NCBI RefSeq assembly: GCF_014203735.1
Contig: NZ_JACHJQ010000011.1
Span: 186,001-250,000 of the forward strand
DNA: 64,000 nucleotides
DNA from: Actinophytocola algeriensis
Lineage (GTDB): Bacteria; Actinomycetota; Actinomycetes; Mycobacteriales; Pseudonocardiaceae
Direction: 5' to 3'
Shown piece by piece: positions 24,945 to 33,852 of the stretch (position 1 is its first letter; each line of letters starts with the position of its first letter). The notes below the pieces were generated by a model. It was not told where the DNA came from. It made no database searches and was given only the letters and a program-made list of their open reading frames with translations. Made by a program: the position numbers and the translations under genes.

Positions 24945-25747
24945 CACCAGTGCTGGAGGCCCACGGCCTGGTCAAGCGGTACGGCCGCGTGACGGCCATG
25001 GACGGCGCCGACTTCGAACTGTCGGCGGGCGAGGTGCTGGCCGTGGTCGGCGACAACGGGGCAGGCAAGTCGACGCTCATCAAGGCGTTGTCGGGTGCCG
25101 TGGTCCCGGACGCCGGGCAGATCCTCGTGGAGGGCAAGCCGGTCAGGTTCCACGGCCCGCTCGACGCCCGCCGGTACGGCATCGAGACCGTCTACCAGGA
25201 CCTGGCGCTGGCGCCGGCCCTCGACATCGCCACGAACCTGTTCCTCGGCAGGGAACGGCGGCGGAGCGGTCCGCTGGGGGCGCTGTTCCGCCGCCTGGAC
25301 GCGAAGGGCATGCGCCGCGACGCGCGGCGGGTGCTCGACGAGCTGGGCATCGACGTCAAGTCCATGACCCAGCTGGTGGAGACCCTGTCCGGCGGCCAGC
25401 GGCAGGCGGTCGCGGTGGCTCGCGCCGCGGCGTTCGGCTCCCGCGTGGTGATCATGGACGAGCCCACCGCGGCGCTCGGTGTCCAGGAGTCCGGCAGGGT
25501 CCTCGAACTGATCGACCGCATCCGCGACCGAGGGCTGCCGGTTGTCCTGATCAGCCACAACATGCCGCACGTGTTCGAGATCGCCGACCGCGTCCACGTG
25601 CACCGCCTCGGCAAGCGGGTCGCGGTCGTGTCACCGAAGACGCACTCCATGAACGCGGTCGTCGGCCTCCTGACCGGCGCCCTCCGAATGGGCGACGACG
25701 GCACGATCGAGGAGGTCGGCCTGACAACCGGCCTCGGCCGCTCGTGA
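24941..25747 (+). CDS. Sugar ABC transporter ATP-binding protein, single-domain (FrcA type), 268 aa
   Basis: ATPase of the sugar importer. It contains Walker A GDNGAGKST, signature LSGGQRQAVAVARA, Walker B VVIMDEPTAALGVQES and H-loop LISHNMPHVFEIADRVHVHRLGKR. Unlike RbsA/XylG proteins with two fused ATPase domains (about 500 residues), this is a single domain, as in the fructose transporter FrcA, so it presumably works as a homodimer. ATG 24941 overlaps the permease stop (ATGA). Confidence 0.93.
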   Translation: MTPVLEAHGLVKRYGRVTAMDGADFELSAGEVLAVVGDNGAGKSTLIKALSGAVVPDAGQILVEGKPVRFHGPLDARRYGIETVYQDLALAPALDIATNLFLGRERRRSGPLGALFRRLDAKGMRRDARRVLDELGIDVKSMTQLVETLSGGQRQAVAVARAAAFGSRVVIMDEPTAALGVQESGRVLELIDRIRDRGLPVVLISHNMPHVFEIADRVHVHRLGKRVAVVSPKTHSMNAVVGLLTGALRMGDDGTIEEVGLTTGLGRS

Positions 25748-25840
25748 CTGGGCACTTACGGGACCGTCCAGCCGTGAGCGCCCGTGGCCACCGTCGGCAA
25801 CCCCGAGCAGGCCACCGATGCCGCCACCCTCGACTCCCGA

Positions 25841-25917
25841 GTTGTCCACAGGCCGGCCGTCGCGCCCGCGGAATTGTCGGTGCCGCCTGGGAGAATGGTG
25901 ATCGGGGGCCGGAGGCC
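25841..25917 (+). repeat. Family B half-module: DnaA box plus PafBC-type promoter-like motif
   Basis: A TTGTCCACA DnaA box at 25842-25850 is followed by TTGTCGGTG at 25874-25882, an 8-base spacer and GAGAAT at 25891-25896, then the GGGGGCCGGAGGCC tail (25904-25917) shared with the arrays at 52.8-53.5 kb and 61.8 kb. The -10 position deviates from TANNNT, so promoter activity is less sure here. It fills the 229-bp gap between the sugar ATPase gene and the PfkB-family gene and points toward the latter. The rest of the gap holds nothing recognisable. Confidence 0.65.
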
Positions 25918-25976
25918 GGGCCGCCGGCCCGGAACGAGCCGGTGGAGCGGCGGCATCCGGCCCCCGAGGGGGCGCC

Positions 25977-26822
25977 GTGAGCCTGGTCGTCGCGGTCGGC
26001 CTGTGCACGGTCGACCTGGTCCAGCGGGTGGCCGAGCTGCCCGCGCCGGGCCAGAAGGTGCAGTCCGAGTCCGTCGAGGTCGCGGCGGGTGGCCCGGCGG
26101 CGAACGCGGCGGTCGCGGTCGCCGCGCTCGGAGGCCGGGCCCGGCTGTCCACTGTGCTCGGTGCGCATCCGCTGGCCCGCCTCGCCGCCGAGGACCTGTC
26201 GGCGTGCGGGGTCGAACTGGCGGACGTGCTACCGGACCGGACCGCCCCGCCCGCGGTGAGCGCGGTGTCGGTGCGGACGGGCGACGGCGAGCGAACCGTG
26301 GTGTCACACAACGCGGCGGGCGTGTCCGCACCACCGGCGACCGACCTGTCGGGCGCCGACGTCCTGCTGCTCGACGGCCACCACCCGGAGCTGGCGCTGG
26401 CCGCCGCCCGCGCGGCCCGTGCGCGGGGCATCCCCGTGGTGCTGGACGCGGGCAGCTGGAAACCGGTGCTGACCGAGCTGTTGTCCTATGTGGACGTCTG
26501 CGCGTGCTCGTCGGCGTTCGAGCCGCGGGTGCCGCTGGACAACCCGGTGGTGATCAGGACGCACGGCCCCGACCCGGTGTCGTGGCAGGCGGGCGGGACG
26601 CGTGGCGAGGTGCCGGTCCCGCCGGTCGAGGCCCGCGACACCGCGGGCGCGGGCGACGTGTGGCACGGCGCGTTCGCGCTGGCGGTGGCCCGGCTCGGCC
26701 GGGCGCCGGGGGCGGCGGACGTGCCCGCACTGGTCGAGTACGCGAACCGCGCGGCGGCGGTGCGGATCCGGCACGAAGGAGCGAGAGCATGGGTGCGACC
26801 GATGCTGGGTTTGATGTTGTGA
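25977..26822 (+). CDS. PfkB-family carbohydrate kinase, 281 aa
   Basis: Ribokinase-fold sugar kinase. The N-terminal GLCTVDLVQRVAELPAPGQKV and AAGGPAANAAVAVAALGG segments form the substrate-binding PfkB signature 1, and DTAGAGDVWHGAFALAVA near the C-terminus is signature 2 with the catalytic Asp in GAGD. The usual F after GAGD is W, a mild deviation. Closest by feel to ribokinase/ketohexokinase-like members. Downstream of the sugar ABC genes and overlapping the next kinase by 34 bp, it probably phosphorylates the imported sugar. GTG 25977 is the start. Confidence 0.9.
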   Translation: MSLVVAVGLCTVDLVQRVAELPAPGQKVQSESVEVAAGGPAANAAVAVAALGGRARLSTVLGAHPLARLAAEDLSACGVELADVLPDRTAPPAVSAVSVRTGDGERTVVSHNAAGVSAPPATDLSGADVLLLDGHHPELALAAARAARARGIPVVLDAGSWKPVLTELLSYVDVCACSSAFEPRVPLDNPVVIRTHGPDPVSWQAGGTRGEVPVPPVEARDTAGAGDVWHGAFALAVARLGRAPGAADVPALVEYANRAAAVRIRHEGARAWVRPMLGLML

Positions 26823-27427
26823 GGTTCGACGACCTCGTGGCCCGGGTCCGCGGGCTGCCGGGCCGCCCGATGATCGGCATCTGCGGGGCACCCGGCGCCG
26901 GCAAGTCGACGCTGGCCGAACGGCTGGTGACGGCCCTGGGCGCGGAGGCCGTGCTGATCGGCATGGATGGCTACCACCTCGCGCAGGTCGAGCTGGCACG
27001 GCTGGACCGGGCGGCACGCAAGGGCGCCCCCGACACGTTCGACGCGGCGGGCTACGTGCACCTGCTGCGGCGGGTCCGCGACCAGGACGGCGAAACCGTG
27101 TACGCGCCGGAGTTCCGCCGGGAGATCGAGGAGCCGATCGCGGGTGCGGTGCCGGTCCGCCCCGAACACCGCTACGTCGTCACCGAGGGCAACTACCTTC
27201 TGGTGGACGAGGACCCGTGGCGTGAGGTGCGGACACTGTTGACCGAGACGTGGTTCCTGGCACCGGACGAGACGTTGCGCCGTGACCGGCTGATCGCGCG
27301 GCACCGGGCGTTCGGCCGCAGCCTCGACGAGGCCCGCGAACGCACCCTGGGTTCCGACGAACGCAACGCTGTCCTGATCAACGCTACGCGGCGGGCCGCC
27401 GACCTGGTGCTCGGTTCGGTCGGCTGA
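26789..27427 (+). CDS. Nucleoside/fructose-type kinase of the FrcK/phosphoribulokinase-uridine kinase fold, 212 aa
   Basis: P-loop kinase with Walker A GAPGAGKST, MDGYHL (the phosphoribulokinase/uridine kinase Asp region), RKGAPDTFDAAGYVHLLRR and EGNYLL, the hallmark set of the FrcK/YggC/pantothenate-kinase-related family. In Sinorhizobium the homologous frcK gene belongs to the frcBCAK fructose transport operon, which is the main reason to propose fructose here. Its substrate is not established for the family. ATG 26789 has AAGGAG at good spacing and overlaps the PfkB gene. Its 3' end overlaps the convergent M15 peptidase gene by 44 bp. Confidence 0.88.
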   Translation: MGATDAGFDVVRFDDLVARVRGLPGRPMIGICGAPGAGKSTLAERLVTALGAEAVLIGMDGYHLAQVELARLDRAARKGAPDTFDAAGYVHLLRRVRDQDGETVYAPEFRREIEEPIAGAVPVRPEHRYVVTEGNYLLVDEDPWREVRTLLTETWFLAPDETLRRDRLIARHRAFGRSLDEARERTLGSDERNAVLINATRRAADLVLGSVG

Positions 27428-27929
27428 CGCCGGCGTGCGGCAGCCGCTGCGGCGGCTCACCCGGCCAGTACTCGAAGTGCCACCACTCGTTGTCGTAGCG
27501 GCGGTACAGCCCGAACCGCCACCCGTGCGCCTCGAGCCACCGCGCGCCCTCGACCGGCCGCACGTCCATGGCGATCCCGACGACGTGCGCGGACTCCGCC
27601 GGCGGCAGCACCCGCTGCCGCGCGACCGCCTCGGAACCGGTGCGTGCGATCTCGGTGAGGAACATCCGCCACTGCACGGCGGAGTCCCGGTGCCCGGAGG
27701 TCAGCCCGATGAGCTGGCGGTCCCGCCACAGCGCCTCGGTGCGGGCGGCCGTGAACGCGGCGTGGGCCCCGGGGGCGAGGCCGCGCAGGTCCTCGTGAGG
27801 GAAGCGGAGCCCGAGCGCCCACTGGGCGGCGACGTGCCGTCCCCGCCGCCGGTGCCGGAGGGCGGCGACGGGCAGCAGCAAACGGGCGAGCAGGGTGGTG
27901 AGCCGGGCGTAGAGGGCATCTCGTCGCAT
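27384..27929 (-). CDS. M15-family D-alanyl-D-alanine carboxypeptidase-like protein, 181 aa
   Basis: VanY/DacB-like zinc peptidase domain. Metal and active-site signatures ESAHVVGIAMDVRP (S-x-H-x3-G-x-A-x-D) and EWWHFEYWP are intact, and GLTSGHRDSAVQWRMF precedes them. It would trim D-Ala residues of peptidoglycan stem peptides. An N-terminal hydrophobic stretch (LYARLTTLLARLLLPVAAL) may act as a membrane anchor or uncleaved signal. The start is set at ATG 27929; in-frame GTG codons just upstream (VATVVVM) are alternatives. It is convergent with the FrcK-like gene. Confidence 0.87.
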   Translation of the reverse strand: MRRDALYARLTTLLARLLLPVAALRHRRRGRHVAAQWALGLRFPHEDLRGLAPGAHAAFTAARTEALWRDRQLIGLTSGHRDSAVQWRMFLTEIARTGSEAVARQRVLPPAESAHVVGIAMDVRPVEGARWLEAHGWRFGLYRRYDNEWWHFEYWPGEPPQRLPHAGVSRPNRAPGRRPAA

Positions 27930-28041
27930 GACAACCACGGTGGCGACCGCACGTCGGCGTGCTTCGACGGTAATTCGATGAACGTGTAACAGTTCGCCCC
28001 CGAGGAGGCGCGCGGCGCCGGGCGCTGCGATCGTGGTGGCC

Positions 28042-28713
28042 ATGCCCCGGGTGCTGTTGATCGAGGACGACGAGGCCGTGCGCGACGGCCTGACACTGGC
28101 GCTGACCAGGCAGGGCCACACCGTGCGGGCCGCGGCGACCGGCGAGTCGGGCCTGCCGCTGCTGCCGGCGGCGGACGTGGTCGTGCTGGACCTGATGCTG
28201 CCCGGCATGGACGGCTTCGAGGTGTGCAGGCGTATCCGCGCCACCGGTGAGCTGCCGATCATCATGCTGACCGCCCGCAGTGACGACATGGACGTGGTGG
28301 CGGGCCTGGAGGCGGGCGCGGACGACTACGTGGTGAAACCGGTGCAGCCGAGGGTCCTCGAAGCCCGGATCCGCGCGGTGCTGCGCCGCGCCCACGCGAG
28401 TCCGGCCGCGCAGGCCGACGAGTACGGCGGCCTCACCGTCGACCGGACCGCGCTGGTCGTCACGAAATCCGGTGAACCGGTGAGCCTGACCCCGACGGAA
28501 CTGCGGCTGCTGCTGGAGCTGTCGTCGTCACCGGGCCGCGTGCTGAGCAGGCAGCAACTGCTCGAATCGGTGTGGGACCACGGATATCTCGGCGACTCGC
28601 GGCTGGTCGACGCGTGTGTGCAGCGCCTGCGCGCCAAGATCGAGGACGACCCGGCGAACCCGAGGTACGTGCAGACGGTGCGCGGCTTCGGGTACCGGTT
28701 CGGCCCGCTGTGA
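28042..28713 (+). CDS. cseB: OmpR-family response regulator, CseB-like, 223 aa
   Basis: Receiver domain with D9-D10, phosphoacceptor D50 (VVVLDLMLPGMDGFEVCRR) and K99 (ADDYVVKPVQPR), then a winged-helix DNA-binding domain (SLTPTELRLLLELSSSPGRVLSRQQLLESVW, DACVQRLRAKIEDDP). The string YVVKPVQPRVLEARIRAVLRR is characteristic of the Streptomyces CseB/AfsQ1 group, regulators of cell-envelope stress and secondary metabolism. ATG 28042 is chosen; GTG 28033 is also in frame. The kinase gene overlaps by 4 bp. Unlike the Streptomyces cse locus, no sigma factor gene is adjacent. Confidence 0.88.
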   Translation: MPRVLLIEDDEAVRDGLTLALTRQGHTVRAAATGESGLPLLPAADVVVLDLMLPGMDGFEVCRRIRATGELPIIMLTARSDDMDVVAGLEAGADDYVVKPVQPRVLEARIRAVLRRAHASPAAQADEYGGLTVDRTALVVTKSGEPVSLTPTELRLLLELSSSPGRVLSRQQLLESVWDHGYLGDSRLVDACVQRLRAKIEDDPANPRYVQTVRGFGYRFGPL

Positions 28714-30077
28714 CCCGCTGGTGGGGGCTGCGGGCGCGGCTGTTCGCCGCGTTCGTGGCGCTGGTGGTGCTGACGGCGGTCGCGGTGGCGGGCGCCATGT
28801 ACGTGCAGGCACGCAACGAGATCCTGCAACGGTCCCAGGACGCGGCGGTCGCGTCCCTGCTGAGCGGCCTGCAGGCGCAGCTACCCCTGCGCACCCTGCC
28901 ACCAACGGACAGCCAGCTGATGATGTTGGCCGGCGCCCTGTCCAACCGGACCGATGCGGCGGCCGCGGCCTACGGCGACCGGTGGCTGGGAGACCTGCGG
29001 CGAGACCAGGTCCCGGCAGAGCTGCGTGCGACGGTGGACCGCGGCCATGTGGCGTGGCAGCGCATCGAGTACGCGGGGAGACCCGGACTGATAACCGGCA
29101 CCAGGATCGGTGGCACGGGTCTGGCGGTGTACTCGGCCCGAAGCCTGGTCCCGGAAGAGAACAGCATCGATGGCCTGGCAGTCCGCGCATGGCTGATCGG
29201 CGGTGTCGCACTGGGCGGGGCGATACTGCTGGCCCTGTTGGCCGCCGAGGGTGTGCTGGGCCCGGTCCGTGAACTCCGCCGCGCCGCGGCAAGGCTCGGC
29301 GCGGGCGACCTGACAACACGGCTGACGGTCCGCGGCACGGATGAGCTGGCAGGTGTGTCAGCGACGTTCAACGACACCGCGAGTGCACTGCAACACCACG
29401 TCGGCGAACTGCGGCGGATGGAGTCGGAGGCCCGCCGCTTCGTCGCGGACGTGTCCCACGAACTGCGCACCCCCCTCGCCGCGATGACCGCGGTGACAGA
29501 CGTGCTGGACGAGGAAGCCGCGTCGCTGCCCCCGGACGCGGCGCAGGCGGCGAGGCTGGTGAGCCAGGAGACGAAGAACCTGACCAGGCTGGTGACCGAC
29601 CTGATCGAGATCACCAGGTTCGACTCCGGCCGCGCGATGCTCCTGACGGACGAGGTGGACGTGGCCGCGGCGGTCATGTCCACGCTCAGCACCCGAGGCT
29701 GGCTGGACCAGGTGGAAACCACGCTCCCAGGAGGGATCACGGCACGCCTGGACCCCAGGCGGTTGGACGTCATCGTCGCGAACCTGGTCGGCAACGCCCT
29801 GACCCACGGCGCCGCCCCGGTCCGCGTGATCCTGACAGCGGAAGAGCACTGGCTGACGATCCAGGTCACCGACGAAGGCCCAGGCCTGCCACCGGAAGTG
29901 CTACCCCACGTCTTCAGCCGCTTCTACAAGGCGAACACGGCCCGGACCCGCTCCCCGGGCAGCGGCCTGGGCCTGGCGATAGCGCGGGAGAACGCACACC
30001 TGCACGGCGGCACCCTCACCGCGAGCAACGCGACAGGCGCGGTCTTCACACTCACCCTGCCGAGAGGTAGCGCCTGA
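28710..30077 (+). CDS. cseC: Sensor histidine kinase, CseC-like, 455 aa
   Basis: Membrane kinase partner of the preceding regulator (GTGA overlap fixes the start at 28710). Transmembrane helices: LFAAFVALVVLTAVAVAGAMYV near the N-terminus and LIGGVALGGAILLALLAAEGV before the HAMP domain; between them lies an extracytoplasmic sensor loop of about 140 residues. H250 in DVSHELRTPLAAM is the phosphorylation site; N box VANLVGNALTHG, G1 VTDEGPGLPPE and G2 GSGLGLAIARE are intact. Likely detects envelope stress by analogy with CseC. The lipoprotein gene follows with a 1-bp overlap. Confidence 0.9.
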   Translation: MTRWWGLRARLFAAFVALVVLTAVAVAGAMYVQARNEILQRSQDAAVASLLSGLQAQLPLRTLPPTDSQLMMLAGALSNRTDAAAAAYGDRWLGDLRRDQVPAELRATVDRGHVAWQRIEYAGRPGLITGTRIGGTGLAVYSARSLVPEENSIDGLAVRAWLIGGVALGGAILLALLAAEGVLGPVRELRRAAARLGAGDLTTRLTVRGTDELAGVSATFNDTASALQHHVGELRRMESEARRFVADVSHELRTPLAAMTAVTDVLDEEAASLPPDAAQAARLVSQETKNLTRLVTDLIEITRFDSGRAMLLTDEVDVAAAVMSTLSTRGWLDQVETTLPGGITARLDPRRLDVIVANLVGNALTHGAAPVRVILTAEEHWLTIQVTDEGPGLPPEVLPHVFSRFYKANTARTRSPGSGLGLAIARENAHLHGGTLTASNATGAVFTLTLPRGSA

Positions 30078-30523
30078 TGAAACCGTTGCTCCTGTTGCTC
30101 TTGCTGGCACTCACCGCGTGCGGTGTCCGCCCGTCAGTCCCGATCGAAGGTGGTTCGGCCCCGACCGAGGAACTCACGCAAGGGCCGGTCCTGTACCTGC
30201 TGGACGGTGAAACCCTCACAAGAGTGATGCGCTTCCCCACTCCGACAACCCCACTGGAACTCCTGGCCGAGGGGCCGACCAGCCGCGAGCTGGAGGAAGG
30301 CCTGACGACGGAAGTCCCACCGCACGTGTCGCCGATCACCGCGGTCCTGTCCACGACCGGCATCACGGTACGCATCTCGTCGGCCCTGAAGGACCTGTCA
30401 CCGGCGGCACAGTCCCAACTGGTCTGCACAGCGCTCGGCCAGGACCAGGACATGGCCATCGAGGTCACCCTGACAGACCCGACGGAGACGTTGCCCCCAC
30501 AGCTGTGCCCGTTCAGGGCGTGA
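30077..30523 (+). CDS. Small lipoprotein with GerMN-like domain, 148 aa
   Basis: Signal peptide with a lipobox (LALTACG) directs it to the outer face of the membrane. The mature part (YLLDGETLTRVMRF ... LELLAEGPTSRELEEGLTTEVPPHVS) resembles the GerMN/sporulation-spore-germination domain found in actinomycete lipoproteins next to MtrB/LpqB-type systems. Its gene is translationally coupled to the CseC-like kinase (TGATG), so it is a candidate modulator or sensor partner, as CseA and LpqB lipoproteins are elsewhere. The 3' end lies 3 bp from the convergent sbcC stop. Confidence 0.82.
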   Translation: MKPLLLLLLLALTACGVRPSVPIEGGSAPTEELTQGPVLYLLDGETLTRVMRFPTPTTPLELLAEGPTSRELEEGLTTEVPPHVSPITAVLSTTGITVRISSALKDLSPAAQSQLVCTALGQDQDMAIEVTLTDPTETLPPQLCPFRA

Positions 30524-30526
30524 GAA

Positions 30527-33500
30527 TCAGGCGATCAGTTCGACCCGTGACCCGGTCCTCGCCTTGTGCACCCGCAACCGCGTGGGAATCCGGTGCCGCA
30601 GCTCCTCCACATGCGACACCAACCCGACAACCCGCCCCCCGGCACGGAGTTCGTCGAGTGTGTCCATGACCTCGTCCAGCGTGGCGGCGTCCAACATCCC
30701 GAACCCCTCGTCCACGAACAAGGTGTCGAGCAACGCTCCACCGGTCTCCGAAGCCACGACGTCGGCCAACCCGAGCGCCAGCGCGAGCGACGCGAGGAAG
30801 GTCTCCCCACCGGACAAGGTCTTGGCCGGCCGGACGTTCCCGGAATAGGCGTCGAGCACGTCCAGCCCAAGCCCACCCCGCTTTCCGCGGGGATCGGCGA
30901 CATCGGTGTGCACGAACGAGAAGCGCCCGTCGCTCATCTTCTGCAACCGAGCCGTGGCGGCGACAGCGACCTCCTCCAGCCGAGCAGCGAGGACGTAAGC
31001 CCGAAGTGACATCTTCCGAGCGTTCTGCCCCCGCCCGTTCACCACGTCGGTGAGTTCCGCCAGTTCGGCGAACTCCGCGAGCACAGGCCCCAGCTCGGTC
31101 CAGGCAGCCCGCAACCGAGCAGCCAGCCCACCAACGTCAAGCACCCGCTGCCGAGCCACCCGGACCGCGGCGACGGCCGTCTCCATCTCCACCCGCGCGA
31201 CGGAGTAGGCGTCAGCGGCAACCCCAACCTCAACCCGAACCGAGGCGTCCACCCCCGCGAGATCGGGATCGTCAAGCACCCGCCGCACACCGGCTTCCCG
31301 AGCCGCCGCGTCCGCGAGTCGCCGCTCGATGCTCCCGCTGTCCACCCCACCCGCGGCAAGCGCCGCGGCGAGGCCGGAAAACCCGGCGGCACCAAGCGCG
31401 TCGTCAACCACAGCCTGCTGCTCGCGAACCCGCGCCCGAGCCACCGCCAGTTCCGCTTCAGCCGACGCGAGCGCTTCCAGCCGCCCAGCCACGTCGAGCA
31501 GGTAGGCACGCCGAGCCCCCACGTCCCGATGCCCACCACGCGCGGACGCCAACCGCTCAGCCCGCGCGCCCATCCGCTCCAGCAGGGCAACCCGTTCTCG
31601 CGAGTACCCGATCACCTCCTTCTCAGCGTCCCGCAACCGAGCGAGCACCCGGTCGGACTCCTGCTCGAGCCCGAGCACCCGTTCCCGCAGCGCGCGATGC
31701 TCACCGGCGACCCGGACAGCATGCTCATGCGCTTCGACAGCGGCCCGGAGATCGTCGTCAAGCTCGTCGCTCTCCCGCCCCCGCAGCCGATCGAGCAACG
31801 TGGCCAGCCCCTGCTCGGCAGCCGCCAACCGACGCCCAGCCTTCTGCCGCTCGCCGTCGGCCTCCTGCTCCCGTCGAACAGCCGCCCGCTCATCCGCGGC
31901 GGTCACCGAACTGGCCTCCCCGACAGCAGGCGCCGGGTGGTCGCCGGAACCACAAACCGGGCAGGGTTCCCCGTCAGCAAGCTCCCCGGCCAACTCGGCC
32001 GCCATCCCCGCCAACCGCCGCTCCCGAATGTCCAGGGTGGACTCCCGGGCAACGAGGTGAGCGTCGACAGCCGCCTGGACAGCAGCCGTCCGCTCGGCCA
32101 CCACCCGCCGAGCCACCGGCACCTGCCGAGCATCCCGGACCAACGCGGTCAGCTCTTCCCGGGCGGTCACGAGCGCAGGCAGCTCCGCCACGGCCCGCGC
32201 CGCCTCGGCAAGCGCCTCCCGAGCAGCGACAAGCTCCGCCGGCACCAGCTCAAGCCGCGCGGCGCAGGAGTCGACGACCTCAGCCGCACGCTCCTCAAGC
32301 CCCTGAAGCTCGTCGACCCGCTTCTGGTCGGCCCGCTGCTCCCGAGCTTCGTCGACGAGCCCGGCAAGCGCCCCGGCAACCTCCCGCAACGCCCCGGCCC
32401 ACCACCGAATCCCGTCCGCCCGCGAGCCCCCGACACCAGCAGCACCAGAACGACCGTCGCCCATGCCCTCACCGACGGCGTCTCCGCCGGCCATGCTCCC
32501 GCCGGCCGAGTCCTTGCCGCTCGGGTTCTCGGCGGTCGCGTCGCTGCTGACCACACCCCGACCGACCGCGCCCTCGCCCATCAAGTCCTGGTTGGCCGGG
32601 TCCCCGTCGGTGGAGCCCGGGCTGGCTGAGTCCTCGTCGGCCGATCCGATGGTCCCGGCCGGGCTCGGCCCGAGCCTGCCCAGCCCGAGCTCGCCGAGCC
32701 CGAACCGTCCCAGCCCTGCGGTCTGGTCGCCGGTGCCGTAACCGGCGACCAGACCACGCAGCTCAACGAGCGCAGGCACGTCGGCGGCCAGCGCGGCCAC
32801 CTTGTCCTCCGCCGCGCGAGCGAGCACCGCCACCCGCTCCGACTCGCGATGAGCCGTGACCACCGGTGCCGCCCGCCGGGCAGCGGCCAGCTCCGAAGCC
32901 CAAGCGGCCCGCGCGTCGACTTCCGCCGACAACACGACCAGCTCCGCCTCCGCGGCCGCCTTCCGGCGTACCCGCTCAGCCAGCTCCCGCCGCGCCAACA
33001 GCTCGGCCTCGGCCCGATCCCGCTCGACCGCGGCCGCCAGCTCCCGCGCGACGGCTTCCTCCGCGCCCGCCTCCGCCGCGGCGACCAGCGACGAGAGCCA
33101 CGCCTCGTCCGCCGCGTCGTCGTCGGGCGGTTCGGTGCCGACCACCTGAGCCAGTCGCGCGACCAGCTGCACACACCGCAGCCGCCCCGCGTCCAGCGCC
33201 CGGTGCCGCTCGGTCCGCCGGTCCCGGAACCACTGCTCGACCAACGCGAAATGCTGCGTGCCGAACAGCTTCTCCAGAAGCTTCTCCCGCTCGGCCGTGT
33301 CCGCGCACAGGAACCGCGCGAACTCGCCCTGCGGCAGCAGCACCACCTGGAAGAACTGCTCCTTGCTCATCCCGAGCAGCCGCTCGATCGTCCGGGCGAC
33401 CTCGTCGATGCGGGTCAGCCCGTCCGGCGCGTGCCCGCTCGGCGCGGCACCGACCCACGACAGCGACGCCTTCGCATGTTGTTTTGTGGTGCCATCACCT

Positions 33501-33811
33501 CGTTTCTTGGCACGCAGGTACTCAGGGCTCCGCACCAGCAACAGCCGGTGCCCGCGCACGGTCAGCTCGAGCCGCACCTCGGTGACCACGTCCGGTTCCG
33601 CGTAGTCGCACCGCAGGCGCTTCGCCTGGTCGCGCACTCCGGGCACGGCACCGAACAAGGCGAACGCCACCGCGTCCAGCAGAGTCGTCTTGCCGGCGCC
33701 CGTGTCGCCGTGCAGGAGGAACAGCCCGTCCGCGCCCAGCCGGTCGAAGTCCACCACCTCACGACCGGCATACGGCCCGAACGCGGTCAGCTCCAGCCGA
33801 TGCAGCCTCAC
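30527..33811 (-). CDS. sbcC: Exonuclease subunit SbcC (Rad50-like), 1094 aa
   Basis: ATPase subunit of the SbcCD nuclease that processes hairpins and double-strand ends. The N-terminus LHRLELTAFGPYAG leads to Walker A GDTGAGKTT (about residues 35-43); a long coiled coil carries the zinc hook CPVC near residue 616; the C-terminal half has the signature KTLSGGETFLASLALALGL and Walker B LLDTLFVDEGFG. An insertion of roughly 110 residues (about 352-464) rich in Gly, Ser, Asp and Ala interrupts the first coiled-coil arm, making the protein longer than usual. GTG 33811 gives the conserved start; the gap to sbcD is 100 bp and contains a hairpin. Confidence 0.94.
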   Translation of the reverse strand: MRLHRLELTAFGPYAGREVVDFDRLGADGLFLLHGDTGAGKTTLLDAVAFALFGAVPGVRDQAKRLRCDYAEPDVVTEVRLELTVRGHRLLLVRSPEYLRAKKRGDGTTKQHAKASLSWVGAAPSGHAPDGLTRIDEVARTIERLLGMSKEQFFQVVLLPQGEFARFLCADTAEREKLLEKLFGTQHFALVEQWFRDRRTERHRALDAGRLRCVQLVARLAQVVGTEPPDDDAADEAWLSSLVAAAEAGAEEAVARELAAAVERDRAEAELLARRELAERVRRKAAAEAELVVLSAEVDARAAWASELAAARRAAPVVTAHRESERVAVLARAAEDKVAALAADVPALVELRGLVAGYGTGDQTAGLGRFGLGELGLGRLGPSPAGTIGSADEDSASPGSTDGDPANQDLMGEGAVGRGVVSSDATAENPSGKDSAGGSMAGGDAVGEGMGDGRSGAAGVGGSRADGIRWWAGALREVAGALAGLVDEAREQRADQKRVDELQGLEERAAEVVDSCAARLELVPAELVAAREALAEAARAVAELPALVTAREELTALVRDARQVPVARRVVAERTAAVQAAVDAHLVARESTLDIRERRLAGMAAELAGELADGEPCPVCGSGDHPAPAVGEASSVTAADERAAVRREQEADGERQKAGRRLAAAEQGLATLLDRLRGRESDELDDDLRAAVEAHEHAVRVAGEHRALRERVLGLEQESDRVLARLRDAEKEVIGYSRERVALLERMGARAERLASARGGHRDVGARRAYLLDVAGRLEALASAEAELAVARARVREQQAVVDDALGAAGFSGLAAALAAGGVDSGSIERRLADAAAREAGVRRVLDDPDLAGVDASVRVEVGVAADAYSVARVEMETAVAAVRVARQRVLDVGGLAARLRAAWTELGPVLAEFAELAELTDVVNGRGQNARKMSLRAYVLAARLEEVAVAATARLQKMSDGRFSFVHTDVADPRGKRGGLGLDVLDAYSGNVRPAKTLSGGETFLASLALALGLADVVASETGGALLDTLFVDEGFGMLDAATLDEVMDTLDELRAGGRVVGLVSHVEELRHRIPTRLRVHKARTGSRVELIA

Positions 33812-33852
33812 CGCTCTCCGTTCACGTCGGAGGCGGGCGGGGTCCCGGCCGC

